52,470 bases of DNA from Ophioceras dolichostomum (taxonomy: Eukaryota; Ascomycota; Sordariomycetes; Magnaporthales; Ophioceraceae): the NCBI GenBank assembly GCA_003049485.1, contig PYST01000287.1, positions 1 to 52,470 of the forward strand, in the 5' to 3' direction. Positions 23,567 through 35,138 of the stretch are shown here, one piece after another. Made by a program: the position numbers and the translations under genes. Numbering within the stretch: position 1 is the stretch's first letter; each line of letters starts with the position of its first letter. Below the pieces are notes generated by a model. It did no database searches and had not been told where the DNA came from. It saw only the letters and a program-made list of their open reading frames with translations.

Positions 23567-25899
23567 TCACGGCAGGCTCATGAAGAGGGCCTCCATCTTG
23601 GGATAATTCGGCGTCCCGAGGCCCGTGACGGGATCCCACCCCTGAACGGCCGAGAACCCGTCGGTGCCGCAGCCCGGGTTCTTGCCGTTGGTCACGTCGT
23701 TGAGCACGTCCGGGTGCTCGTACAGCACAGGGTTGACGAACCCGACCGGCGACTTGCCCGCGCTGAGCCGCTTTTCGTTGATCAGCGTCAGGACGGATGC
23801 GAAGACGGGGGCCGAGGCTGATCAACGAAAAGCAGAGAGCAGCAGCAGTGTTGTCAGCATTTAGTACAAGTTGTAAGTGAATGTCCAACCTCCGACTGTT
23901 TCCCTCCCCTTGCCATTTGAAACGCAGAAAGGACAGGCAACCAAGAAATAGACAGTGTTCTGATACTGACCCGACGTTCCAAAAGACAGCGTGAACTTCC
24001 CGTTGACGGCAGTGACGTAGTTTGCGCCGTTAGCAGCTACGTCGGGGAACCCGCGCACCGTCCTCGAGTTGTTGAACCTCTCAGGGCCGTACGGCGGCGG
24101 CGAGCCGGCGAAGTAGGCCGCGAGCGCCTTCTTCTGGTAGTCCGGCATGGCGAACGAGTTGGAGAAGCCACCACCGCTAAAGATGACCCTCTCGCACGCG
24201 CTCTCGGCCCCGCGCACCGACGACCCATTCAGGATCTGCGTGGCGCCCACGCTGGTCACCCAGGGACAGCCCCCGGGAAAGCTTGGGTTGAAGATGCCCG
24301 TCTTGCCGGCGTTGTACGCGCCCGTCGCCGGGTCGATGCACTGGCCCCCGTTGCCCGCCACTCCCGAGTCGCCCGACGAGAAGACGACCGACACCCCCCG
24401 CAGGCCCAGCTTCATGTACTCGGCGCACTGCCTCTGCTCGTACCTGAGGCCCAGATCGCCCTCGTTGTAGCCGTAGCTGGTGGAGATGACGTTCGTGGGC
24501 TCCGAGGTGCCGCACGCCACCTGGTCCGAGTACTGCGCGTCCACGTTGGGGTCCTTGGAGTTGCCGCCCATGAAGCCGCAGTACGACCCGTCGATGGCCT
24601 CGAGGAAGTTGTTGAAGCTCGCGGCTTGCCGCAGGTCGCCCACCTGGAAGAGCGTTGCTTGTTGGGGGTAGATGAGGGCCATCTGAAAGAAAAGGATGGG
24701 ATCAAGTCGGTCGGTCGGTCAGTCAGTCAGTTGGATCACGTGTCAACAAAAAGGGGAATGAGAGAGGAGAACACCACTAACCGCAAACTCCAAATCCAGC
24801 GCAGACTCCCCGTTGAAGCTAAAGCTCCTGTTCTGCGTCTGCACGACGCCGTTGTCCAGGGGCGTGACTATCGGGCTCTTCCCCTCCAGCCGCGGCTCGA
24901 ACTGCGAGAAGTACATGTCCAGGTCGCCCTGCAGGAAGGCCTGGGGCGTGTACTCGACGATGCCCAACGTGTTGTTCCCGAAGGCCGTCTCGCCCGGGGG
25001 CGTGGCGTACAGGGCGCGCAGGCAGGCGACGGTGATCATGCTGTCGCACTGCGCCAGGTCCATCAGCGCGTTCTCGACCGTCGCGCCCTGCTTCGGCCCC
25101 CGTCCCGAGTCCGGCTGGCCTAGCAATCCGTGGCCCTGACCCTGCTGCTGTCGTTTTGCGAGCAGTAGAGACTCCTCAGATCGCCTCTTGAGCTCCGCAT
25201 GCTGCTGCTCCGAGAGCGACACGCGGTGGTGGCCGTTCCGCCGCCGGTCCAACCCCACGCGCGCGTCGAAGTGCACCGTCGGCGTCACGAGGTCGACGTG
25301 CTCCCCGGCCAGGTGGGCGGGGATGTGGTACGCGTCGCACGCCACGTGCGAGTGCCCGTGGACCGCGTGCCGGTAGACGTAGTACTCCGTCCCGAGCAGC
25401 CTCTCCGCCTCGGCGACGGTGGCGTTCTGCACCGCTATCCAGTTCCGCGCCCGCGACAGCCGCACCCTGTCCGGGGAGATGCCGCCCTCGGACTCCAGCC
25501 ACGACGTCACGGCGGCGACGGACTCCGGGCGCGCCGAGAACGTCTCGGCTATCTGCTGGGGGGACCAGTGCTTCCCGTAGTCGGGGGACGACGGGTGCGA
25601 CACCTGACGCATGAACTCCTCTGCCCGGTGCAGGTTCTGCTGGGCGAGGCCGATGCGGAGCGGGATCGGGGCCGAGGGTGCAGGCGGGTGTGCTTGGTCC
25701 AGTGCCGGGCTGCGGCGGCGTGGCGGGATTCGTGGAGGACATGTTGTTTTGATACAACTCTGGGTTGCGGTCTATGCTCTGTCACGCTTCCTCTGCTGAT
25801 GCTTTTTTTTATGATGCTGCTTAGACCCCATAGCGGCTTGCCGCCGACTGTTGCTACCGCCAGGGTAGACAGGATGTACAGGAAAACGCCGGGATGCAT
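23567..25899 (-). CDS. Sedolisin (S53) tripeptidyl peptidase, frameshifted propeptide
   Basis: Secreted acid serine peptidase that releases tripeptides from protein N-termini. Coding blocks are 25899 to about 25682, about 25682 to 24782, 24682-23971 and 23817-23567, with GT-AG introns of 99 and 153 bp. MHPGVFLYILSTLAVATVGG is a signal peptide; HPSSPDYGKHW and LLGTEYYVYRH belong to the pro-kumamolisin domain. Catalytic residues are visible: Glu and Asp in ALDLEFA, the oxyanion Asp in SSGDSGV and Ser in GTSASAP, rebuilt across the last intron. The Ca-binding tail is WDPVTGLGTPNY. The frame shifts by one base near 25682, between HWTKHTRL and APIPLRIGLAQQ, with no GT available for an intron. It is either an assembly indel or a loss-of-function mutation; a shorter start at 25612 would lack the signal peptide. 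Confidence 0.85.
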
Positions 25900-27595
25900 T
25901 TTTACGAGTACGCTACTATGCGTTAGGTATCTTATTAGAGAATAAGAAGGAGTTTATGAAAAAGGAGTGACGAGACAAGGTAATCGCAGGCATTATAGCA
26001 GCAACAGCCAGCCTACGTGAGGGTGTACGTGTGATCCTTTAACGACCGACCGACCGACCGACTCGAAGCCCATTCTATCGAGGAAGAAAAGAAGAGCACG
26101 CAACGCAACAGCAATGCAGCAACCGCAACGCATAACAGAAAGATAACGTCCCCTAGTCTGCGGGCGGTCTGCTCCCCTGACACCCGATGCACCGCGACGA
26201 GTAGGATCAGTAGCAGTAGCAGTCAGTAGTAGAGAGGAGCTTCTTCCCACCACGGGATGGGATGAAACCGGTTTCACAAAATCGCATACCCATTTTTTTC
26301 TGGTATCCATGGACGGACTTATCGGCTGCTTGCTTGCTTGCCCGCACCTATCTACAAATGACCATTTGAGCTCAATTGGTGTGTCTATGCCTGTCAAGCC
26401 TGTCTACTTAGATAGGGTGTCGATGGGGAGTGTTGATGGGAAGGTGGTCTAGAATCACGAGGATATTATGGTGGTGGTGATGATGATGGAGCTGACGCAG
26501 CATCAGTTCCCCTCTCCAGCAGCAGGGTTCTGCCGTCATTGAGAAACGCAATTGCGATAAGCTTTTGGTCCCTGAAGATGGAGATCATGCTCGACAGGGA
26601 AATCCCTTGTCTTCCATCCACTCTCTTGTCTTCTTCTTCTTTGCTGTTTCCGGGCTCTCGGGTGATCTACATCCCAAGTGCCGCAAGCCGGCGTCGGCGG
26701 GCGTCATCTTTCACTCCACCCGGAGGAGAGAAGGAACGATCCATCCTCCCACCTAAAAATGCTTGATTTAATTACCTCTCTGCCAAGTCGGCGTGCCAAT
26801 TTTTTGTTTTGTTTCTGTTTGTCTTTCTTGGCAAGTGAGGGGAATTGGATACCTAAGGTAGTTTCCAGTCTGAGACGAGAATCGCAGAGAGAGAAAGATG
26901 ATGCTAAATAGGACTGTGAACGAAAGCAAAGAGGGAGAACAAAAGACACAGCCGGAGCGCCGGGTGTTTGTCCCATCCTGGCTCCGAAACTGGCGCGGCA
27001 CGCAAATTCAGACGGGATTCTCAAACATGAACGGGAGAACTACCATGTTGTTGTCTGCAAGGTACCGTACGTAGGTACGTTCCGCACGGCTTAGAGTGGG
27101 GAGGAAGGAAGCTTTTCATGATCGGACGAGTCAGTCCCTTGTCCGTCGACCACCTCCTTCGTATCTGGAGGTACCTGCCACCTAGGACAACAATGTCGAA
27201 CGGGCCGCCCGGGCACCGGCTGGGTACAGCGGCACGACACAGCAGAGCAAGTCTCGGGTTCGGGAGAGAAAGAAAACGTTTGAGACAAAACATCGATCAT
27301 ATTCGGGGGTATCTACCTATCTACACCAGCAACAAAGATTGATGATCCCAATTGTCTAAGTTAATACTTTCAATCCTTCAAAATTCCCCTTTGCCACCGT
27401 CATCTTCAGCCCTGTCGCGGGTCAAAATCATCATCGGGCAGCGACTGGAACAAGTGGAGAGGGGGCGAGCAGCAACACAGGACTTCGTCAGTCAGCCGCC
27501 GAGGGTGAGGCAAACCAATCGAACTGGCGAATTGGCGAATGACATCGACAGAAACAAAGGCCCCTCCCTCCCTAACCTTCCCTCCCTGATTCATT
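25900..27595. other. Intergenic, no gene seen
   Basis: 1.7 kb between the peptidase 5' end and the IPI3 3' end. Contains short GACC-type and GGT-type simple repeats (26041-26060, 26469-26485) and a palindromic GTACCGTACGTAGGTACGT patch near 27060. No coding region supported. Confidence 0.5.
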
Positions 27596-29904
27596 TCAAG
27601 ACGACGTCGCCGACGACAAGGCGGACTCCGCCTCAGTCCACCGCTTCAACATCTGCTTGTTCAGCTTCCGCTGCTCGTTGATGATCTCCAACAGCTGGTG
27701 GTTCTGGTTCTGCTGCTGGAGCAGCTCCTCATTTTCGGTGGCCGCTGCTGCTCCTGCTGCCGCGACTGGCTGCTGGAACGACAGGATGGCTTGTCCTAGC
27801 GTCTCGGCTGAGAAGCCTGGCGTGGTCAACAGCCTGTCAAACCTGTTGTTGGAGGACGACGATGATGCTCCTCCTCCTTTGAGGTCCGCGTCGAACTGGG
27901 CAGTCAGGGAGTAGCCCCTCGTCCCAAGTGAGCCACTGTTGGGTTTCAAGATAGTCGGGGTCTTCAAGGAGCTGCTGCTGCTGCTGCCTTCGAAAGGCGA
28001 CACAAAGGCGATGTTGGTAACAGCGGCGTTGAGGTTTGCCAGCTCGACCGGCAGGCTGTTGTCCGCCAGGTCCCACCGCAGGATCCTGCCGTTCGGGTGG
28101 CCCGACAGCAGCACGGTGCCGTCGTGGCTAACGGCCAGGCACGTCGCGGGGCTTCCTCTGCCGCCTACGGTGGCGGTGGTGGTGCCAGTAGTACCACCAC
28201 CACCTGCGGAGGAGGAGGAAGAAGAGGACGAGGACAAGGGCGCCATTCCGAAGGGCTGCGACACCTGGACGACGGTGTCGGGAGCCTCTGGGCAGTGCGG
28301 CCCAAGCAGCGGGCGGTCGCCGAACAGCTCGACCAGATACACGCACCCGTCCTCGTCGGAGGTCGAGACGCACAGGGCCCTGTTGCAGGGGTCCAGCACC
28401 GCACAGAGCGGGGTCGCTGGGAAGAGGAGCGTCCGTAGGGGCAAGCCCGTGCTGTAGTTCCACACCACGCAGGTCTTGTCCTTGCTGGCGGACACGCAAA
28501 TGGTGCTGCTGCCAGAAGACCCATGCCCAGACGGTCCTCCTCCTCCTCCTGCAGGGGTGGTGTTGCTCACCGCCAGAGCCGTGATGCCCGCCCTGTGATT
28601 GGAGAGGGTGCGTTCCGGCTCGAGCTCGTGCTCAAGTCCTCTTCCACCGGCGCCCACCGCCCCTGTCGAGGACGAGGAGGTGGAGATGAGGGAGGGATCG
28701 TTGCTTGACCCTCCTGACCCAGATGCTGCGAGGTCCAGGAGGCGTGCGAGACTCCAGACGTGCACGTTGGAGTCGTCCGAGCCAGTCAGGACGTGATACG
28801 GCGTCGTGGCCACGCAAGAGACTGCCTGGACGTGGCATGGAGGTGTGGAGACCAGTCGGCCGGTGCAGTACTGTGAGTGGTTTTGTTGAGTGGTTTAGTT
28901 TGGTGCATGCACAACGACACAAAACCAACAGACGATGCAGGTTGCAAGTATTAGCGATGCTGGGTCGGGGAGGTACTTGGGAGGGGGTAGGGGGTTCTAG
29001 CTGTTGCTGGTATCTGCTAGGACAGAAAGGAAAAAGGAAAGGAGACGAAAGCAGGAGCAAACAACTCTAGGACTACAGGTGGGGTGGTTGTGTAGGCAGT
29101 AGGGTGTAGGACTGCGTCAGGATGGAGGGCGTGTGTGTATATGGGAGTGAGTGTGATGGGCGTGCGAATGTGTGGAAGAGAGACAGTGATGCACTTCACC
29201 CACTAGTCTCCTCCGGCCGGGGCTCTCGTCCGGCGCTCTCCCTTTGCTCACTCCTGACCCCCACCCCGTCCCGCCCCTCTCCTTTCAGCTTTCTCACAGG
29301 GAAATCCAATAATTCGACAAAACCAAGCAAAGGAAGCAAGGGATGAAGTACGAAAGAGTAAATCGGTGGAAATCAATAGAAATGTGAGACAGGGTGGGAA
29401 GGAGGGGGGTGATGGTGATGGGCAATGGGAAGCGCGAGCAGCGGTACGTCGATGGGCAGGGAGGGGGGAAGAGAGAGAGAGAAACGGAAGCGACCCAAAA
29501 AAAGGAAAAAAGGGAAAAAAAGAGAGAAGAAATGAAAACGGCCGTATTGATTCACTACTCACCTCCCACAGCATAAGCCGTCCCTCCACAGTGCCGAGCA
29601 CAAGAACGTCCCCCGGAGCGAGCGCCAGGCAGCGTATCCTCTCGGGGAACGGCACGAACGCCTCCTGGCCCCCCCGCAGGCGCGAGTAGACGTGCACGTA
29701 CGCGGCCCTCTCGTGCTGGGCCGCGAAGGCGTGGCTCCCGGACACGGCCAGGCAGTTGGCCGCCGTCGAGCTCTTCTTGAACGCGGACCGCACCGAGTAG
29801 GCCGGGCTCAGCGCGTGCGTACGGATCCCCACGTCGCGGGCGATGGTGGTGTTGCTGGCTAGCGGGGGGCCGCAGACCGTCGAGACGAACTCTTCTGAGA
29901 GCAT
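27596..29904 (-). CDS. IPI3: Pre-rRNA-processing WD40 protein Ipi3
   Basis: 538-aa WD40-repeat protein of the Rix1 complex (Rix1-Ipi1-Ipi3), which acts in nuclear 60S pre-ribosome maturation and ITS2 processing and has been linked to DNA replication licensing. Exons 29904-29563 and 28870-27596 join in phase 0. Exon 1 starts with the conserved MLSEEFV, followed by YVHVYSRLRGGQEAFVPFPERI and LVLGTVEGRLMLWE. Exon 2 opens YCTGRLVSTPPCHVQAVSC and continues with WD strands (SDDSNVHVWSL, SASKDKTCVVWNY, LSGHPNGRILRWDL). The C-terminal coiled segment ends LNKQMLKRWTEAE, as in other Ipi3 proteins. Ser/Gly-rich insertions lengthen two blades. The single intron, about 690 bp, is far longer than any other in the window. 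Confidence 0.92.
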
Positions 29905-32900
29905 TGTTTTTTCTTTTTTTCTTTTTTTCCCTCTTCCTCTTTTCTTTTGCTTCTTGGCAGGGCTTGGTTTGTTGTGTTGTGTGTGTGTGTGGTGCCCTTC
30001 GTCGTGCGCCCTTTGTCTGGCTCTCTCTTGCTTGCTTGCTTGCGGGCACTTTTTTTTTTTCCTCCCACACTTTCTGCCCTTCTCCCGAGTCTCTCTCTCT
30101 CGCTTGCCCGCTCCTGTTTCTTTCTACTTCCCGGTCCTCTTGCACCTCCCTCTTTTTCAGCCTTCTTATTTCTCGCTCTTCGGTCACCCTCCTGGGGAGC
30201 CGGGATTTTTTTCCGGTTTCTGCACTTTCCTTCTGGGTTTCCTGGCAAAAGCACGCCAAGTTTGGCGTCTTTTTATTTTTATTTTTTTTGCTCCTCCACC
30301 ACCACCCTCTCCGGCGGTGCCGTCTCAATCACACGGGTGTGATAAACCAATATTTCGCTCTCGCGCTTTGGTTTTGCGTCTGGGATCTTTGCTTTTTTTG
30401 CTTGGCGTAGTCTCGATGTGGTACTCTCATGTACTGGTGGGCTTCCTTTGCGTAGGTTGTTTGGAAAGAGCTGAGCTCGACGAGGAGGTTGCGATCGCAA
30501 AATTTCAGAGCTCCCCCAGTGATGAAAGATGATTCGTCGGCGACGAGCTTGGATGGGGTCCGGGGTCCCCGCTGAGATGCGTCGAGACCGACAGGGGTAC
30601 AATACAGTGTTGATCGAGTTGAGTTTGTTGCTCGCACAGTACGTGGGCTTTGGCTGGAAGATCTGCTGTCGACAGTGCAGAGTACACTGTAAGAGCGTGG
30701 GGCTGTCTCTGGTCTGGGAAGCTGCCATCCCCTCCATCACGCTGATCCACGAGGACTCGTCCCGCGCCTGCACCGCCAGCAGCCATTAAGCAAGATCATC
30801 GAGCAATACTTTCTCGTATTTTTCTCATCAATGTGGTAGGCTTGCAGGTCCAGTGTTAATGGGCTCCAAAATCGGAATGGACCGAGCATGGTTTCTCGGG
30901 AAGTTTTTGCGGACAAAACCACGACTGGGTCTGAGGATGGGACGCTGCAATGGCAGGCGAATTGAGTTGCTTTCGGGACTTGCCCACCTATGGTTATGTC
31001 GATGCCCCTGGCCCCCTCTTGGCCTCTTCCCCCTCACTCAGTGTTCTGAATGCCATCCCCCGCCCTGGAGCCCCTCGACTCCGCCCCCTCCAGCCCATGT
31101 CGTATCGGTCGCTTGCTCATGTATCCCTATCATACCTGCAGACCCCAGCCCTCTGGGCCGGTTGTGATCAGGTTCCATTATCAAATGGGATCATGCAGCA
31201 AGTTGTGCGTCTCACAAATTGCAACGCAAACCACCATGGGACGAATTCATCGATCCTCAATCGCGGAGGAGAAGTGATGGGTGGGAAGGGGGAGGGGGCG
31301 AGCGATCATCTGCTCCCAGGTTGGGTTGGCTGTTTGCTGCCTCCAGCTGCTACCAGGATGTTGAGAGAGCACACAGTGCACAGACAGAGCCATTGTGATC
31401 GAGCAGCTTTTCCTCCTGCTGCTGCTTTCAGGCCGCAGACGCCACGCTCTTTCCAGCTTTTACCGTTTCCTTGCTCCTGAACCGAAAAGAGGAAATGACG
31501 GGGGCGAAAAGGCTGCCATCGTTTTGAGAATTCCCAGCCGGATGTCCCCCTAACTCAGCTAGGGAGGGATGCGAACCACAGTCCAGAGACCGAGAGCCGA
31601 GAGGAGATTCACTCGCTAGCGCCAGGCACCTCTTCTTCCCTTTTTCTTTCGTTTTTCCTCCTCTCGTTCTCATCTCTTTACTGTGTCGTTTGGCTGAGTT
31701 GGGGTAGTGGTTTAACTCGTTACCATCCACTTAACGCTGACGCGCGCAACCGTCTGCGCTCGCAGGGGTAGGCAAATACGCCGGTTCGCATCCAGCACTC
31801 AGGATAGGCCACCAGCACTTCCTTTTTGGCATTTGGATGCTTGAGCCAAGATGGTCGGGAAGGAGAACAGCTCGAACCGCCCGTCGCTCCAACTCGCCGA
31901 GTGCCGTCTCCGTCCCCCCTTGCTTCTGTCTTCCTCATCTTCCATGTGCCTCTCTGATTCTGTCCTCCTCGTCTTCTTGGTAGGTACCTAGGTATGCATG
32001 TCTGCTCCATATCTCTGCCTTTGTGATTCTGACTTCTCTGGCTGCTGCACTACGGTTGCGAAAAATGAGGTCTTGGTTTCCCAGCGCCCAACATCAGGCG
32101 AGGTGCGCAGCGCGCTGTGATACAGTAGCGGGCGGCATGGAGACCAGTCAATTTGTGCCATGGGCCATGGAGGAACATTGCTAGGAATATTGCTGCTGTT
32201 ACTCGTTGCACTTGGATTTTATGCTCCGGCCAGCGTACAGGATGGTGAAGGGATCCTGTCACTGGTGCTGGTTCTACTCTCTATCTGCTCTGATCTACCC
32301 CTGCCCTGCCCCTGCTCTGCCGACTCTGCCAGTGCCCCTCTGGCTCACACACTCTCTCTTTCTTCCGCCCTCGTTTTCATTGTTTTTTTTCGATCACCCC
32401 CGTTCCGCCCTAGACCTCTTCTCGTATTGTGGCGCCCACCAAGCGACGATCCTTTCCTCGAATCACTACTCTATTCTCTCAAATCGCGCTACTGCATGCA
32501 TGCAGCTGAGACCTTCGAGTTTCTTCTTGTGCAGCCAGCCCCGTTCTTGCTGGTTCCGTCTCTCTCCTCCTCCATTTCTTCCCTCGACAGCCAAGCTCCC
32601 AAGATGTCCCCGGGAAGCCTGCCAAGCTCAATTTAGTTGGGACACCGTCAGTGTTCCGTCATCACAAGAAACTGGAGGCCATCGTCTTGCTCCTCCCCTC
32701 CACACGGTTCGCATGGACCGCCCGTCTGCCTGCCAGGCCAATAAGAGCGGGCAAGACAGGACGGCCGGCAAGAGAAAATACGTAGACCAAGACATGTGGT
32801 GGCCGTCGCACTTGTACCCCCATACCGATATCTTGTACCGCCGCTACGGCCTACGCGCTTTACGAGCCCCAGACCTGAACCTGTGGTCCCTGTGCTCCCC

Positions 32901-35138
32901 GTGGCCCCCTTGGCCCCCCGTGGCCTCATGCCGCTATCCGTCCGTCCTCGCCGCCGCCCTCGACACGGCCGCTCGCCATCGCTCGCAAGAGCAATCTATT
33001 TCCTTCAGTTTTATCTACCGAATCACTCGCTTCCCTCTGCCGACTCTGCATCCTGTAGGTCATGTAGGTCTTCTCCCTATATCTTTCTCTTACCCCTCCC
33101 CCCCCCCCCCCCCCCCCCCCCCACGTGTCGCAGATGCAAATCAGATAACGGCAACAGGCATGAGTTGAGTTTGGTCCCAGAGTTAGTGTTAGCAGACGGA
33201 CAGAACAGGAGCGCCCCAAATAGAGCGAGAGGGGAATAGATCGCTGGTTACTTGTTGGGGTTCAGTTGGCCGTGCAGGCCCTTGGGCAGAGGGAGAGCTG
33301 CCCAGTACCTACCTAGGTGCATAGGCTGGGTGGAGGGAGCGAGGCACTCCTCGATTTTCCCTCTATCTCCTGAGTACTGTATTGACGCCTTTCAGAGATA
33401 CTTCGGTCTGTTAGTGGGACCAATTCGGCCAATCCGGCCAATTTGGGTCCCGTCCTCAGCGTCCCAGAACGGACGCCCTGACGCCCTGACGCCCCGACTG
33501 AACGAAACTGTCAAGTGTCAGTGTCAAGTCCGGCAACAGCCAACAGACGGGCAGACGGGCAAGGCGGCCGGGCAGACAGCCACTAGTGCTCTTCCGCTCC
33601 CTTGCTTGTTCTCTTCCTCCCCTCCTCCCCCACCCTGTCTTAGGTTGTTCCGCTTGAGAAATATGTCTCAGGCAGCGGCACCACCCCTCGCTGTGATTCG
33701 TAAATCCGCAGCTTCGGCGGTGCCACTGCGCAGAAGGGACCTGCCCTCTAGGTGATGGGACCGGACGAGCAAGGGTGGACGGACGGAGCTTTCGCTGCTT
33801 GCTTGCTTGCTGAAGTTGCTCCTGCCGCTGAGCAACAATACGGCGGCCGCTATACCGTCTGCTCCTGCTCCCCCATTTGTACCAGTACCAGTGCCCACCT
33901 CTCTATCCTGAGTAGGTACCTACCTGCCTGCCCCTGAGCAATCCCCTCTCCTTCTTTTTCTTTTCTTGTGCAAACCGGAACCAAGAGCTCGTGTGGGCGC
34001 CGGCGACACTGCTACAAATTTTATTTCATGTATGTGCTGTATGTCGTGTGCAGCTCGTATGTACCTTCTGTACGTACCTGATTTGGTTGCCGTGCAAGCT
34101 TTGGTGGGTACACCGCCGTCCGGGAGCTACGACCCCTACACCACCCACGTTAGCTGGGGTCGAGCTACGCACTGCAGCTTCCGCCAGCCAACCTGCTTGC
34201 CTGCCCACTTTGCCTGTCTGCCCGCCCTGCTCTCCGTCAGATGCCCTCAACTTTCAACCACGCAACCCACCGGTTTCGACAGGTTTACTCCTGCTCTGCG
34301 TTTTGGGGCGTTTTCCCCCCTTTCTCTTCTTCTCCCTCGTCAATCAAGCTATCGATTTCGTGGGTATAAAGCAAGGCCCCTCTCCCCCTAGGTCTCGTTT
34401 CGTCAAACTCAGACGATCGCCCCGTCTGTTCTCTTCTCACTCAGATCTTCTCAGCGACATCACATCCTCATACCTTCCGGGTCCTTGATACTACTACCTC
34501 CTACCAATCTTACTTCAAGTTCCTCCTGCTGCTACCCCAGACCCTTCCCCAAGAAAGTTCCACCTCACTTGCTCCTTCCAGGCTGGCGAGTCCCGAACCT
34601 AGGTCCCCACCTTCCCTTTTCCTCTCCCGCGTCAAGGTTCCACGAGGATCCGTCGCTCGTGCTCAGGAAAGAGGCAACGACCCGTATTTTTCTTCTTCTT
34701 CTTTTCTCAAATTGCCCTCACGTCGTACTCCCTCCCTCGTCTCCCATCTCTGATAAACAGCAGTCTCGTCGAGCCGTACGACGTCGCCTACTACCACCCA
34801 CTATCTCTTGGAGAAGCCAAAGCATATTGGATTCTCTTTTCGTTTATCCGCTTGCAACTGACGGGCCGATGCTGGCTCTCTACCTGATCGCCTGCCGCCT
34901 CGTTGCGCTTCCCTCAATTCTTCCCCTCGCCCTTTCGCACCTCCCTCGTTGGATCATCCGCCTCTTCAGAATTCCCTTGGTCCCCAAAAGCACGCCTCTA
35001 CCAGTACCAATCTGCTCTGGGTTGAACGGCCTGAACCGTGACTGTCCCTTCCCTCCACCACTGCTCACCCCAAGATACTACCGGGGTCACTCCATAATCC
35101 CGATCCTTTCTCTGTGAAGGATGAATCAGACGGATTAG
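29905..35138. other. 5.2-kb pyrimidine-rich intergenic region
   Basis: No gene supported. The plus strand is strongly T/C-rich, especially 29905-30310 and 32160-35130, giving many overlapping open frames without motifs. It includes a 25-base poly(C) run (33098-33122) and AGGT/ACCT arrays at about 31979, 33305 and 33911. The part next to 35139 is probably promoter and long leader of the large orphan gene; a 210-codon frame (34485-35117) ends 21 bases before that ATG and may be a chance or upstream ORF. Confidence 0.5.
33098..33122. repeat. 25-base poly(C) run
   Basis: 25 consecutive C on the plus strand, i.e. a G-run on the minus strand, followed by CACGTG. Potential quadruplex-forming tract. 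Confidence 0.95.

Noticed and set aside
28097..28524. Several long open frames overlapping IPI3 exon 2
   Set aside because: Shadows of the GC-rich IPI3 coding strand; composition is low-complexity Arg/Pro/Gly.
30950..31480. 176-codon plus-strand open frame upstream of IPI3
   Set aside because: Lies in a compositionally biased non-coding stretch, no motif or family pattern.
31684..31802. tRNA-like pattern with an A-box (TGGCTGAGTTGG) and a B-box (GGTTCGCATCC)
   Set aside because: The D and T arms pair only partly and the seven bases flanking each end cannot form an acceptor stem; no plausible anticodon arm even allowing an intron.
34485..35117. 210-codon frame ending just before the large orphan gene
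   Set aside because: Composition (Pro/Leu/Ser-rich) is explained by the CT-rich leader; kept only as a possible upstream ORF.
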